A stretch of 64,000 nt of DNA. Origin: Clostridia bacterium (lineage in GTDB: Bacteria > Bacillota > Clostridia > Oscillospirales > CAG-382). Numbering within the stretch: the first letter of the stretch is position 1; each line of letters opens with the position of its first letter. The notes below the pieces were generated by a model that was not told the DNA's origin, searched no databases, and saw only the letters and a program-made list of their open reading frames with translations. Shown piece by piece: positions 33,716-43,781 of the stretch. The DNA lies in contig JAFSGD010000060.1 in assembly GCA_017434845.1 (NCBI GenBank), forward strand, positions 1 through 64,000, given 5' to 3'. A program made the position numbers and the translations under genes.

Positions 33716-34553
33716 AGACGTTACTTTTGGTCAATATTTTCCCGGTAACTCGCTGCTTCACCGCACCGATCCGAGAATAAAAATAATATTGCTGATCGAA
33801 TATCTCGTTCTGGTATTGGTTGCCGAAAGTTTGCCCGCGGTTGCGCTTTCGCTTTGCTTCACGGCGTTTCTCATCGCCGTTTCGGGCGTTCGCTTCGGCA
33901 TATTGATAAAATCGGTTAAGCCGTTGATATTCGTTTTGGCGTTTACGGCTGTTATAAACCTGTTTTTCACAAAGGGCGAATCCGAGCCGTTGCTCGAATG
34001 GAAATTCATCACCGTTTACAGCGAGGGCGTTCGAACTGCGGTTACGATGCTTATCCGCCTGCTTTCGATGGTGCTCGGAAGCGGAATCCTTATTTCGTTC
34101 ACAACCAGCCCGCTTGAGCTTACCGATGCGATCGAGCGGTTGCTTAAACCGCTTAAGGCTATTAAGGTTCCGGTTCACGAATTCGCGATGATGATGTCGA
34201 TAGCGTTGCGTTTTATTCCGACGCTTATCGAAGAAACGAACAAGATCATTTCGGCACAGAAGGCGCGTTGCGCCGATTTTGAAAGCGGAAATATCATAAA
34301 AAGACTTAAGGCGCTTGTTCCCATTCTTATTCCCCTTTTCGTTTCGGCGATAAGGCGTGCCGAGGAGCTTGCCGACGCCATGGAATGCCGTTGTTATCGC
34401 GGCGGCGAGGGCAGAACAAAGCTTAAGGTTATGAAAACAAGACCCACCGATTTTGTATTTCTTGCATCGGTTACTCTGTTCACCGTTGCAATATTCTTTG
34501 TTAACATGATCGAATTTTCGGAGGTTATCGCATTTTGCGCGGATATATTCTGA
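33708..34553 (+). CDS. ecfT: ECF transporter transmembrane subunit EcfT
   Basis: A 281-aa protein with about five TM segments and two long cytoplasmic coupling helices. HRTDPRIKIILLIEYLV is the family N-terminus; the coupling motifs appear as ISAQKARCADF and EELADAMECRCYRGG (commonly AMEARGY, so ARG is changed to CRC). It joins EcfA1A2 to S components. Overlaps both neighbours. Confidence 0.92.
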   Translation: MLKDVTFGQYFPGNSLLHRTDPRIKIILLIEYLVLVLVAESLPAVALSLCFTAFLIAVSGVRFGILIKSVKPLIFVLAFTAVINLFFTKGESEPLLEWKFITVYSEGVRTAVTMLIRLLSMVLGSGILISFTTSPLELTDAIERLLKPLKAIKVPVHEFAMMMSIALRFIPTLIEETNKIISAQKARCADFESGNIIKRLKALVPILIPLFVSAIRRAEELADAMECRCYRGGEGRTKLKVMKTRPTDFVFLASVTLFTVAIFFVNMIEFSEVIAFCADIF

Positions 34554-35269
34554 AAATAGCATATAAGGGAACCAACTATTGCGGTTGGCAGGTTCAGCCC
34601 GAAAAGCCGACTGTTCAGGCGGCGGTTCAGGCGGCGTGCGAATCGGTTTTCGGCGTTGAAACGTCGATAACCGGCTGCAGCAGAACCGATTCGGGCGTTC
34701 ACGCAAAGGGCTTCGTCGCGCTTGCAAGCGGAAATCTGCCCGAGATTCCGCTCGCATCGCTTCCGCTTGCGTTAAACACCGCGCTTCCCTGCGACGTTGC
34801 TGTTATCGAAGCGGAAAATGCGCCCGAGGGATTCCACCCGCGCTATGATGCAAAGGGCAAGGAATACGTTTATTACATAAACAACAGCCGCATCAAAGAC
34901 CCGTTTTCAGAGGAAACGGCATGGCTTTTTCCGAGAAAAATAAACGTTGAGCTTGCCGATTCGCTTTGCAAAGAGTTTATAGGCAGGCAGGATTTTGCCT
35001 CGTTTATGGCGGCAGGCTCGAAGATAACCGATACGGTGCGAACGGTCAGCGCCTTTTCGGCGGAAAGAAACGGCGATACCGTAATATTTAGGGTTTCTGC
35101 CGACGGTTTTCTGTATAATATGGTAAGAATAATGGTTGGAACGGTTGCCGAAAAGGCAAGCGGAACAGCTCTGCCCGATATTAAAGAAATTATCGCCGCG
35201 CGCGACCGCGCGAAAGCGGGAGTTACCGCACCCGCGAAGGGACTTTTTCTGAACAAGGTTTTTTATTGA
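34535..35269 (+). CDS. truA: tRNA pseudouridine(38-40) synthase TruA
   Basis: A 244-aa enzyme isomerising U38-40 in the anticodon arm. The catalytic Asp is in GCSRTDSGVHAKGF; FHPRYDAKGKEYVYYI and the later FLYNMVRIMVG are conserved. The TTG start at 34535 inside ecfT has GGAGG 9 nt upstream. Placement after ecfT is common in Bacillota. Confidence 0.95.
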   Translation: MRGYILKIAYKGTNYCGWQVQPEKPTVQAAVQAACESVFGVETSITGCSRTDSGVHAKGFVALASGNLPEIPLASLPLALNTALPCDVAVIEAENAPEGFHPRYDAKGKEYVYYINNSRIKDPFSEETAWLFPRKINVELADSLCKEFIGRQDFASFMAAGSKITDTVRTVSAFSAERNGDTVIFRVSADGFLYNMVRIMVGTVAEKASGTALPDIKEIIAARDRAKAGVTAPAKGLFLNKVFY

Positions 35270-35307
35270 TTATTATATAAAAAAGCAAACGAAAGGAGGA
35301 ATGGCAA

Positions 35308-36549
35308 ATGTCGGCCTTTTCGGTTTTTAAAGATAAAAAAGGTAAGCGAAACAAGCAGGAAACGCCAACCGTTGAATCGCATTATATAAAGCTTGCGCGC
35401 AGAACGGCGTTTCTGCGATATACCTGTCTTGCGCTCGTTGCCGCGTTTGCGGTTTATTCCTTCTCGTTCCACAGCAACGAGCTTACGCTTGATAACTTCA
35501 GATATATGCTGAAATTTATAAACCTCGGCGACGAGGCTGATACCCCCACGGGAAGCCTTATTGCCTTTGACGGAAGCGCAGGCAACCGCGGCATTGTTTA
35601 CAAGGGCGACCTTGCGGTTTTGAACGAAAGCGGGCTTTCGATAACCGGCTGGGACGGCGAGATACTTCACAAGGCGGCTTTCACGTTTGATCATCCGAAA
35701 ATGGTTGAAAACGGAATCAATCTTTTCTGCTATGATATCGGCGGCAAGGATATAAGAGTGTTCAACTCTTATTCTCAGGTTTGGAGCCCCGAAACGCCGT
35801 TTGAATACCCGATATATTGGCTTTCTGCCTCGAAAAGCGGCGGATTTGCCGTTGTCAGCTCGGCAAAAAGTTATCGCTCTGCCGTTTACGTTTACGACAG
35901 CGCGTTCCGCATAGTTTATTCCCGCCTTTTCGGCGATAAATACGTTGATTTCGTTGCACTTTCCGACAGCGGCAACGAATTTATAACCGCCGCACACTAT
36001 TCCGAAAACGGCAACCTCGTAACGATCGTTTCGCGCTTTAGGACCGACAGCGAAGAGGTTATCTTCTCGGAAAAATTCATAGGCGAGATACCGCTCGGCA
36101 TATATTACACAAGCAACGGTTATTGCCTTATGACGAGCGATGCTTTAAGGTTTTACAACAGCGACGATACCGTTAACGCCAAAGTAAGCTTTGAAAACCG
36201 CGAGCTTCTTTCGGGCAAGGTGTTTGACGAAAAGGCGCTTGTTTGCTATGGGCTTGACGGGCTTTCGGGCGGAACCGAGGCAATAATCTACCGCAACGAC
36301 GGAAGCGTTGAATTCTCGAAGCGGTTTGATACCTCGCTTTCCGATTCGTTGATTTGCGGAAACAAGCTTTATACGCTTTCGCCCGGCAGGCTTTCGATTT
36401 TCGAGATAGGAACCGAAAGTAAAAACATTTATTCGGTGCCCACGGCTTATTCATCGTTGGTGCCCGACGGCGAAAGAGTAATTCTTTTCTCGGAAAATCA
36501 AGCGGAATATTTCGAAGCCTCGGCTTTTGATAAGATTGAAGATAAGTAA
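35308..36549 (+). CDS. DUF5711 family membrane-anchored protein
   Basis: A 413-aa protein. A basic cytosolic N-terminus (~35 residues), one TM helix (TCLALVAAFAVYSFSF) and then a ~350-residue extracellular region of repeated beta units (IVYKGDLAVLNESGLSITGW; FAVVSSAKSYRSAVYVYDS) that looks like a beta-propeller. It resembles the DUF5711 family; function unknown. SD AAGGAGGAATG precedes the ATG. CvpA follows 14 nt later. Confidence 0.82.
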   Translation: MSAFSVFKDKKGKRNKQETPTVESHYIKLARRTAFLRYTCLALVAAFAVYSFSFHSNELTLDNFRYMLKFINLGDEADTPTGSLIAFDGSAGNRGIVYKGDLAVLNESGLSITGWDGEILHKAAFTFDHPKMVENGINLFCYDIGGKDIRVFNSYSQVWSPETPFEYPIYWLSASKSGGFAVVSSAKSYRSAVYVYDSAFRIVYSRLFGDKYVDFVALSDSGNEFITAAHYSENGNLVTIVSRFRTDSEEVIFSEKFIGEIPLGIYYTSNGYCLMTSDALRFYNSDDTVNAKVSFENRELLSGKVFDEKALVCYGLDGLSGGTEAIIYRNDGSVEFSKRFDTSLSDSLICGNKLYTLSPGRLSIFEIGTESKNIYSVPTAYSSLVPDGERVILFSENQAEYFEASAFDKIEDK

Positions 36550-36563
36550 TAAAGGGAGATTGT

Positions 36564-37271
36564 ATGAGCTGGACTCTTGACATTGTTATAATTGTGATTT
36601 TTGCGATAACCATGTTTTTTGCCATAAAAAACGGATTTATCAAAACCGCTATAAGCGCGGCTTCGTTTATTGTTGCGATCGGCATAACCTTCTGTTTTGC
36701 GGGAACGCTTGCCGACGCAATGGTTTCAACCCCCATTTCCGAAAGGATCGAAGAGGCTACCGCGCAGAAGATCGAAGACGTTATTTTGGAAAGCTCTTCG
36801 GATGCAACCGAGCTTTTAAAGGGAAGCTCTGAAAGCTTCAACGCGCTTATTTCCGTTGCGGGCGTTGAGCTTTATGAGGTTGACGAATTTTTTACCGATT
36901 CCGAAAACGCTTCGCTTGAGCCTGCCGAAAGGCTTGCAAAAAAGATATCCGAGCCCATTATTAAAACCATTGCGCTTATTATTTCGGTAGTTATACTTTT
37001 CTTCGGCTCGCGCATAATTCTTGCAATAGCCGCCTCGGTGCTCGATAAGATAGCAAAGCTTCCTATTTTAAAAAGTTGCAACAAGCTTTTGGGCGTTTTA
37101 CTCGGCTTGGCGCTTGCGGTTGTTAGAATAAGCCTTTTCTGCTTTATTGCAGGCGTTTTGATTAAAAACGCGGCGTTCTTGGGAAGCGATTATATTTCGG
37201 CGCTCGACCCCGATAATACCCTGCTGTTCAAGCTTTTCCAAAATTTAGATATTTTCGGCTTTTTCATTTAA
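36564..37271 (+). CDS. CvpA family membrane protein
   Basis: A 235-aa protein with four hydrophobic segments; the N-terminus LDIVIIVIFAITMFFAIKNGF is the CvpA hallmark, and the second TM pair starts near residue 130. Between them is an extracytoplasmic loop of ~80 acidic residues. CvpA proteins are linked to envelope integrity and colicin V-type secretion in enterics; the role here is unknown. It sits between two other envelope genes. Confidence 0.85.
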   Translation: MSWTLDIVIIVIFAITMFFAIKNGFIKTAISAASFIVAIGITFCFAGTLADAMVSTPISERIEEATAQKIEDVILESSSDATELLKGSSESFNALISVAGVELYEVDEFFTDSENASLEPAERLAKKISEPIIKTIALIISVVILFFGSRIILAIAASVLDKIAKLPILKSCNKLLGVLLGLALAVVRISLFCFIAGVLIKNAAFLGSDYISALDPDNTLLFKLFQNLDIFGFFI

Positions 37272-37286
37272 CAAAGAGGTTTTAAA

Positions 37287-37826
37287 ATGAACGTGAAAAA
37301 ACAGATACCGAATATTCTTTCGGTATTCAGACTGTTTATGATACCCGTTTTTGTGGTCTATTATTTCAAATACACGGTTCTGCCAAAAACGCTTATTTCG
37401 GCAGGTGTTTTCGTGCTTGCATGGGTTACCGACGCGCTCGACGGTTATCTTGCGCGCCGCAATAACTGGATAACCGACGTTGGCAAGCTTTTGGATCCGC
37501 TTGCCGACAAGCTGATGCAAATAACCGCCGCCGTCTGCTTTACGATCGATAACCGAATTTTCTTGATGTTTCTTATACCGCTTGTGCTTAAAGAGCTGTT
37601 AATGCTTATCGGTGCGATCATTATTATGAAAAACAAAAAAGCCGCCGTTCAGGCAAGCTGGTACGGCAAGGTTGCAACGATTTTGCTGTTCGTTTGCGCG
37701 TTCGCTCGCATTATTGTAAGAGGCAATGCGGTTTTTGATACGGTTATTGCTTCGGTAATGCTTTTAACAATGCTTTTTGCGCTTGTTATGTATTATTTAA
37801 AGGATTTCAAGGGCAAATATATATAA
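37287..37826 (+). CDS. pgsA: CDP-alcohol phosphatidyltransferase, PgsA-like
   Basis: A 179-aa membrane enzyme. The signature D-x2-DG-x2-AR-x8-G-x3-D-x3-D is complete in TDALDGYLARR...GKLLDPLADK. Size and sequence fit CDP-diacylglycerol-glycerol-3-phosphate phosphatidyltransferase, the first step to phosphatidylglycerol. A cardiolipin synthase of the same fold is possible but less likely. Confidence 0.88.
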   Translation: MNVKKQIPNILSVFRLFMIPVFVVYYFKYTVLPKTLISAGVFVLAWVTDALDGYLARRNNWITDVGKLLDPLADKLMQITAAVCFTIDNRIFLMFLIPLVLKELLMLIGAIIIMKNKKAAVQASWYGKVATILLFVCAFARIIVRGNAVFDTVIASVMLLTMLFALVMYYLKDFKGKYI

Positions 37827-37862
37827 GATCAGTTTTTTCACAAACAAAGAGGTGATACCCAA

Positions 37863-40151
37863 ATGGAATTTAAAAGATGCTCGCGCTGTAAGATCAGACC
37901 CGCGATTATTTTCGTTCAGAAAAACGTTGCCGGAAAGGTAACGAGCGAGGGCTTTTGCATTAAATGCGCTCAGGAGCTCGGCATTAAGCCGATTGACGAT
38001 ATTATAAATCAAATGAACATGAGCTCCGAGGATATCGAGGCGCTCAACGAAGGCATGATGGGCGGTATGATACCGTTCGAAAACGAAAACGAGGGCGACG
38101 ACGAGGGCAGAGCTCCCTCAATAGACCTTAATTCATTTTTCGGCGGCGAAAACAAGCCCGCTGAGCAGGGCGAGCGCCCCTCGGAAAACGAAGCTAAGGC
38201 AAACGCAGGCAAGCAACAGAAAAAGCGCGGAATGAGCTATCTTCGTGATTTTTGCATTTGTCTTACCGAGCGTGCGCGCGAGGGCAAGCTTGATAACATT
38301 ATCGGCAGAGACAACGAGCTTGAGCGTGTTATTCAAATTCTTACCCGCCGTCAGAAGAACAACCCCTGCCTTATCGGCGAGCCCGGTGTCGGTAAGACCG
38401 CAGTTGCCGAGGCTTTGGCGCAAAAGGTTGCAAAGGGCGAGGTTCCATATAAGCTCAAGGATAAAGAAATCTATCTTGTTGATATGACCGCCATCGTTGC
38501 GGGAACGCAGTTCCGCGGTCAATTCGAAAACAGAATGCGCGGCCTTATCGAAGAAACCAAAAAAGCGGGAAACGCAATTTTGGTTATCGACGAGGTGCAT
38601 TCCATTGTCGGCGCAGGCAACGCCGAGGGCGGTATGAACGCCGCAAATATTCTTAAGCCCGCGCTTTCACGCGGCGAGATTCAGCTTATCGGCGCAACAA
38701 CGCTTAACGAATACCGCCAATATATCGAAAAGGACGCCGCGCTTGAGCGCCGTTTCCAGCCCGTTATGATCGGAGAGCCCTCGATCGAAGACAGCATAAA
38801 GATTCTTCAGGGCATTAAAAAATATTATGAAGCACACCACGGAATCAACATTCCCGATTATCTGCTTCGCAGAATGGTAACCCTTTCCGAGCGCTATATA
38901 ACCGACCGATTCCTGCCCGACAAGGCGATCGACCTTATGGACGAGGCTTGCTCGCACATGGCAATGCATTCCCCTATCATAAACGAAATTGCTCTTTTGA
39001 GCGATGAAATAAAAAAGCTTCGCGGCGAGCTTGCAACGCTTGAGGGCAAGGAAAGCCCCGAGGAAGAGGATTATCGCCGCATTGCCGACCTTAAAACCGC
39101 TCTTTTACAGAAAGAAGCACGCTTTAACGAGCTTTCGGCAGAGCGTGATTCGCTTGAACTGAGCGATGCCGAAATCGCAAGAGTTATTGAGGTTTGGACA
39201 GGTGTTCCCGCAACCAACGTCAGCGAAAACGAGTTCGTTAAGATAGAACGCATCGAAGAAGAAATCAAGAACCGCATTGTCGGTCAGGACGATGCCGTTG
39301 CCTCGGTGGCAAAGGCGATTCGCCGTTCGCGTGCGGGAATCTCTTATAAAAAGAAGCCTGTTTCGTTTATTTTCGCAGGCAGCACGGGCGTTGGCAAAAC
39401 CGAGCTTGTTAAGGTGCTTGCGCGCTATCTGTTCGATTCGCCCGAGGCGCTTATTCGTCTTGACATGAGCGAATTCATGGAAAAGCATTCAGTTTCGCGA
39501 ATTATCGGTTCGCCTCCCGGCTACGTCGGCTATGACGAGGCGGGTCAGCTTACCGAAAAGATAAGAAGAAAGCCCTATACCGTTATTCTCTTCGATGAGA
39601 TCGAGAAGGCTCACCCCGACGTTATGAATATTCTGCTTCAGATTCTTGATGACGGCAGAATAACCGATGCCCACGGCAAAGAGGTCAATTTCGAAAACAC
39701 GGTTATTATAATGACAACCAACGCAGGCAGCAGCGACAGCACCTCGATTGCGGGCTTTGGCGAAAGCTTCAGCCAAAACGATCGCTCGAAGGTTATGAAG
39801 GCGCTTGAAGCCTTCCTACGCCCCGAGTTTATCAACCGCGTTGACGAGATCGTTGTATTCAACCGCCTGAGCAAAGAGAACTTCGGCGATATCTGCCGCA
39901 TCATGCTTGGCGATCTGCAATCGGTTCTTTCCGAAAAGGGCATTACGTTTGATTACGACAACAGCCTTATCGGTTATCTTTCCGACAAGGGCTATTCGAT
40001 TAAATACGGTGCAAGAAACCTGCGCCGTCTTATACAAACCGATATTGAAGACCCGCTTGCAACTGAGATCGTTGCATCCTACCGCGAGCCCATTAAAAAG
40101 GTTTTTGCTTCGGTTTGCGACGGCAAGGTTGATTTGAAAACCGAAAAATAA
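37863..40151 (+). CDS. ClpE-like AAA+ unfoldase with N-terminal zinc finger
   Basis: A 762-aa Hsp100. In place of the usual Clp N-domain it starts with a zinc finger (Cys6, Cys9, Cys32, Cys35), then an acidic Gly/Glu linker to ~120. AAA-1 has Walker A GEPGVGKT at 173-180 and Walker [10 protein letters not shown]; a short coiled-coil middle domain spans ~375-435; AAA-2 has Walker A GSTGVGKT at 506-513 and [13 protein letters not shown]. An AGFG at 630-633 occupies the place of the ClpP-binding loop. It would unfold proteins for ClpP. It directly precedes the degenerate P-type-ATPase-like gene (27 nt). Confidence 0.9.
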   Translation: MEFKRCSRCKIRPAIIFVQKNVAGKVTSEGFCIKCAQELGIKPIDDIINQMNMSSEDIEALNEGMMGGMIPFENENEGDDEGRAPSIDLNSFFGGENKPAEQGERPSENEAKANAGKQQKKRGMSYLRDFCICLTERAREGKLDNIIGRDNELERVIQILTRRQKNNPCLIGEPGVGKTAVAEALAQKVAKGEVPYKLKDKEIYLVDMTAIVAGTQFRGQFENRMRGLIEETKKAGNAILVIDEVHSIVGAGNAEGGMNAANILKPALSRGEIQLIGATTLNEYRQYIEKDAALERRFQPVMIGEPSIEDSIKILQGIKKYYEAHHGINIPDYLLRRMVTLSERYITDRFLPDKAIDLMDEACSHMAMHSPIINEIALLSDEIKKLRGELATLEGKESPEEEDYRRIADLKTALLQKEARFNELSAERDSLELSDAEIARVIEVWTGVPATNVSENEFVKIERIEEEIKNRIVGQDDAVASVAKAIRRSRAGISYKKKPVSFIFAGSTGVGKTELVKVLARYLFDSPEALIRLDMSEFMEKHSVSRIIGSPPGYVGYDEAGQLTEKIRRKPYTVILFDEIEKAHPDVMNILLQILDDGRITDAHGKEVNFENTVIIMTTNAGSSDSTSIAGFGESFSQNDRSKVMKALEAFLRPEFINRVDEIVVFNRLSKENFGDICRIMLGDLQSVLSEKGITFDYDNSLIGYLSDKGYSIKYGARNLRRLIQTDIEDPLATEIVASYREPIKKVFASVCDGKVDLKTEK

Positions 40152-40178
40152 GCTTTTATATTACCTCAGAGGGTTGAA

Positions 40179-43019
40179 ATGGCAAACAACGGAAATGAAA
40201 AATTGAAAATTAAGACCGTTTCCGGCGAAGCGGGCGAAGAGAACATAACCTTCTCGCCCGAGGAGATGCAACCCTTTGAGGTTGCCGAGGCGCTGGAAAG
40301 CGACCTTATCGACGGCAAGACCGAAAAGCAGGTTCGCAGAGCAAAAAGGCTTTTCGGCGTTAACGAAACCAAGGGCGAGTTCAGGCTTTCGTTCCGCGAA
40401 AGCTTAAGAAATCAGCTCAAAGGTATGACCCCGCTGTTTCTTATGATATGCTCGTTTATAATGTATCTCTTCCGCACCGACGAGCCGACTTATCTTGTTA
40501 TGTCGCTTGTTATTGCGGCAATAACGGTTATCAACGCCGTTGCCGAGAAGCGCGCCTCGATAGCGTTGCGTGTTCCCAAAAAATATTCCTCGCTTAAAGC
40601 CAAGGTCATCAGAAACGGCGAGGAGATAACCGTTGACAGCCGACAGCTTGTTCCGGGCGACGTTATCTTTATTGAAGAGGGCGTTATGGTGCCCGCCGAC
40701 TGCCGACTTATCGACGATATGGGGCTTTCGGTTATGGAAACGCACGTTAGCGGAAACGAAGGAAGCGTTGTTAAAAACAGCCGCTATATCGCCCGCGACG
40801 GCGCCGAGCCGATTTGCGCAAACATGGTTTATGCGGGAAGCATTGTTACCGCAGGCCACGCCAGCGCAATAGTTTGCCGAATAGGCAAGGAAACGCTTAT
40901 TCGCAAAATGCGTGCGGGAACCGAAAACTACACTCCCGATATTATCAAATACGTTCAAAACCTTTGCCGATTCATTTCGGTTGCATCGGTTGCGATTTGC
41001 TTTTTGCTTCTGTTTATCGGTGTTGCCGCAGGCGCAGACATAACAAATTGGTTCATTTGTGCGCTTGCCATCGGCGCGGCATCGCTTTGCGACAGCATGG
41101 TTTCGCTTTGCGCTTCTTCGCTCGGCTTCGGTGCGAAGAAAATGACCGAAGACGGAATGGTTATTAAAAACTACGGCTGTGTGCAAAAGCTTGCCAAGGT
41201 GAACACGATCATGTGCGGTAAAAGCCTTGCCTTTCCGCCGAAGCGGATTTCGCTTACAGGGCTTTATTTCTCGGGTAAAAGCTACGACCGCGAAAAGCGC
41301 CCCGACGAAACCGCCGAAGAGCTTTTGAAGCTTATGCTGGTTTGCTCGGATGCAAGAAAAATAACCGCCGCCGAAAAGAAAAAAACTCGCGGACTTCCCG
41401 AATACAAGGGGCTTCCGCTCGACGATGCGATAGTTGATTATTTCGGCGAATGGAACAAAAGCATCGGCGATATTCGCGAGCAATATATAAGAATGGATGC
41501 CGAATACAGCCTTTCGGGCGATATTTCGAGAATGCTTGCGCTTCATAACGGCAAAAACACCGTTATCGTTCGCGGCTCGCCCGAAAACATTCTTTCGCGC
41601 TGTGCGGGATATTCGCTCGACGGAACCGATTATAAAATAAGCGATTTCACGCGGAAAAAGATTCTTTCTGCCGCCGAGGATCTTGCACGAACCAACAGCT
41701 TTTTGGTTGCGATTGCCTGCGGCGAGACCAACGCCGAATCGTTGCGCGATATCGACGTTGAAGAACGGCTGATATTCAAGGGCTTCGTTTCGTTTGCAAG
41801 CTCGCTTGACGCGGGCGTTGCATCTTCGGTTTACCGTTGCGAAAGCGCGGGAATCGAAACCGTTTTGAATTCGAACGACGCATATTATACCGCGCTTAAT
41901 TCGGCGAAAAGCGCGGGAATCATAACCGACGAATCTCAGCTTATAACCGCCGAGCAGTATCGCTCGATAAGCGAGGGCTTAAGAATCGCAAATTGCCCCT
42001 ATTACCGCTTGTTCCTTAACGTTGACGACAGCGAATGGCATGATATTATTAAAATGAGGCGCGACAGCGGCAAGGTTGCCGCAGTTACCGCCGAGCGAAT
42101 AAACGAGCTTCCGATAATGAGCGAAGCCGACGTTTCGATCGTGCCCGAAAGCTCGTGCGATACGCTTAGGCAAACCGCCGACGCCATGCTTCTCGGAAGC
42201 GGAATAAACCTTATTGCCGACGGTATACTTAACGCAAAAACGATTTGCCGAAGGATCTTTTCGGTTATATCCTATCTGCCCGCCGGAATATTGATGATGT
42301 TTATTGCATCGGTGTTCTGCGCCTGCTATGACCAATCGCCCGCGCTTAGAGCGCAAGACGTTCTGTTCGGCGGAATAATATTCAATTTGGCTTTCGCCTT
42401 TGCGCTCGCATTCGAACCGCGCCACGTTAAAAATCTGCGCGATACCTTTGTTTTCGACAGCATCAAGCCCAAAATCAACGATTTTATCTACCCCTTGATG
42501 TTTGCCATGGGCGGAGGCATAACTCTGTTTATCGTCAGCGCATCAACGCAAAGCTATACCTGCTCGCTCATCGCACTTACGATCATGCTGTTTATTCATG
42601 CTGCAACCGTGGCAAGCCACGGCGGCATTATCGCAACAAGACGCTTCGGCAGCCGCTTGCTTTGGCTTTGCGGCTTCGGCGCGGCGATAGTTTTGGCTGT
42701 CCTTATGTTCACGGGGCTCGTAAGCAGCGTTTTCGGCTATGGCTTGCCGAACGTAACAAAGCTTATTATTGCGCTTTCGTTCAGCGCGGGATATTGCGTT
42801 TTGAGCCAGATCTTGCGTTATTTCATCTCTTCAAAGGGCAAAAAGACATCGGAGCCCGAAGAGGAAGAAAACGAAGAAGACGATCACTCCGAACGCGCCG
42901 GCGATTCGTTCAACGATATGTTCGAAGAAGAAGACCTGCCCGACGATATCGCGGCAGATGAACCGGAAGAAGAAAAAAATAATATAGAAATCCAAGAAAG
43001 GAGCAACGAAAATGACTAA
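40179..43019 (+). CDS. P-type ATPase-like protein lacking the catalytic motifs (pseudoenzyme candidate)
   Basis: A 946-aa membrane protein with the domain order of a P2-type cation ATPase: N-terminal domain, two TM segments, A domain, a TM pair, P/N domains (~320-690), about six further TM segments, and an acidic 60-residue tail. Conserved scaffolding remains (VPGDVIFIEEGVMVPADCRL; VRGSPENIL at 464-472). Each active motif is replaced: TGES by VSGN (190-193); DKTGT by CGKSLA (346-351), so the phosphorylated Asp is Gly; the DPPR region by SSLDAGV; MxTGD by VLNSND; GDGxND by AERINELP (638-645); and the M4 PEGL region by AASLCDSM. The frame is open throughout, so it is not a recent pseudogene. 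It probably cannot pump; a scaffold or regulator is inferred. Overlaps the DUF1858 gene. Confidence 0.85.
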   Translation: MANNGNEKLKIKTVSGEAGEENITFSPEEMQPFEVAEALESDLIDGKTEKQVRRAKRLFGVNETKGEFRLSFRESLRNQLKGMTPLFLMICSFIMYLFRTDEPTYLVMSLVIAAITVINAVAEKRASIALRVPKKYSSLKAKVIRNGEEITVDSRQLVPGDVIFIEEGVMVPADCRLIDDMGLSVMETHVSGNEGSVVKNSRYIARDGAEPICANMVYAGSIVTAGHASAIVCRIGKETLIRKMRAGTENYTPDIIKYVQNLCRFISVASVAICFLLLFIGVAAGADITNWFICALAIGAASLCDSMVSLCASSLGFGAKKMTEDGMVIKNYGCVQKLAKVNTIMCGKSLAFPPKRISLTGLYFSGKSYDREKRPDETAEELLKLMLVCSDARKITAAEKKKTRGLPEYKGLPLDDAIVDYFGEWNKSIGDIREQYIRMDAEYSLSGDISRMLALHNGKNTVIVRGSPENILSRCAGYSLDGTDYKISDFTRKKILSAAEDLARTNSFLVAIACGETNAESLRDIDVEERLIFKGFVSFASSLDAGVASSVYRCESAGIETVLNSNDAYYTALNSAKSAGIITDESQLITAEQYRSISEGLRIANCPYYRLFLNVDDSEWHDIIKMRRDSGKVAAVTAERINELPIMSEADVSIVPESSCDTLRQTADAMLLGSGINLIADGILNAKTICRRIFSVISYLPAGILMMFIASVFCACYDQSPALRAQDVLFGGIIFNLAFAFALAFEPRHVKNLRDTFVFDSIKPKINDFIYPLMFAMGGGITLFIVSASTQSYTCSLIALTIMLFIHAATVASHGGIIATRRFGSRLLWLCGFGAAIVLAVLMFTGLVSSVFGYGLPNVTKLIIALSFSAGYCVLSQILRYFISSKGKKTSEPEEEENEEDDHSERAGDSFNDMFEEEDLPDDIAADEPEEEKNNIEIQERSNEND

Positions 43020-43206
43020 AATAACCGCAGATATGCTTGTCGGCGACGTTCTCGATGCAAAGCCCGAGCTCGCGAAATATTTCCTCGAGATCGGTATGCA
43101 TTGCCTCGGATGCCCTATGTCCCGCGGCGAATCTATCGCAGATGCCTGCAGTGCTCACGGTCAGAATGCCGAAGAATTGCTCGCAAAGCTTAACGCAGCT
43201 CTTTAA
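43012..43206 (+). CDS. DUF1858 domain protein
   Basis: A 64-aa small protein made only of a DUF1858 domain: ITADMLVGDVLDAKPELAKYF, then IGMHCLGCPMSRGESIADAC with the CxxC pair. Such domains occur alone or next to redox and hybrid-cluster proteins and may bind a metal or small ligand; function unknown. The ATG lies 8 nt inside the end of the pseudo-ATPase gene with SD AAAGGAGC, so the two are translationally coupled. Confidence 0.88.
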   Translation: MTKITADMLVGDVLDAKPELAKYFLEIGMHCLGCPMSRGESIADACSAHGQNAEELLAKLNAAL

Positions 43207-43215
43207 AAGGCTTTA

Positions 43216-43290
43216 TTCGGGGAGAACCTTTTCTCCCCGAAAACACAACGTTTTTGCAGAAAAACAAAGAAAAACCGCGAAAATGCGGTT
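43216..43290 (+). terminator. Two hairpins between DUF1858 and mscL
   Basis: TTCGGGGAGAA pairs perfectly with TTCTCCCCGAA around CCTT (43216-43241), and AACCGC with GCGGTT (43273-43290). Neither has a strong U run; they may weaken read-through from the upstream operon. Confidence 0.55.
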
Positions 43291-43307
43291 AAAAAGGAGT
43301 ATTTATC

Positions 43308-43781
43308 ATGGCTAAGAAACCCGGATTGATTTCTGAATTCAAGGCATTTATCACCAAAGGTAACATCCTCGACATGGCTGTCGGCGTTATCATGGGCGGT
43401 GCGTTCGGTAAGATCGTTTCCTCGCTCGTTGCCGATATTATCATGCCCGCTATCGGCGCGCTTTGCAACACCAAATCGCTTTCCGACCTTAAATACGTTA
43501 TCACCGAAGCAACCCTCGACGAAGCAGGCGCTGTTGTATCTGCCGAGGTTGCTATCAAATACGGTCAGTTCATCATGTACATAGTCGATTTCCTTATCGT
43601 TGCTATCTGCATGTTCCTTGTTATCCGCTTCTTCATGAAGATGAGAACCAGACTTGAAAACCTTAAGAAGAAGGAAGCTGAAGAGGAAGCTCCCGCGGCT
43701 CCCGCAGAGCCCACCGTTGAAGAAAAGACTCTCGCAACCCTCAACGATATCAAGGCTCTTCTTGAAAAGAACAACAAATAA
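43308..43781 (+). CDS. mscL: Large-conductance mechanosensitive channel
   Basis: A 157-aa channel that opens under membrane tension to release solutes. The N-terminal helix and TM1 (GNILDMAVGVIMGGAFGKIVSSL) carry the gate; TM2 is FIMYIVDFLIVAICMFLVI, followed by a C-terminal charged bundle. SD AAAAAGGAG is 10 nt before the ATG. The stop overlaps the next start (TAATG). Confidence 0.96.
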   Translation: MAKKPGLISEFKAFITKGNILDMAVGVIMGGAFGKIVSSLVADIIMPAIGALCNTKSLSDLKYVITEATLDEAGAVVSAEVAIKYGQFIMYIVDFLIVAICMFLVIRFFMKMRTRLENLKKKEAEEEAPAAPAEPTVEEKTLATLNDIKALLEKNNK

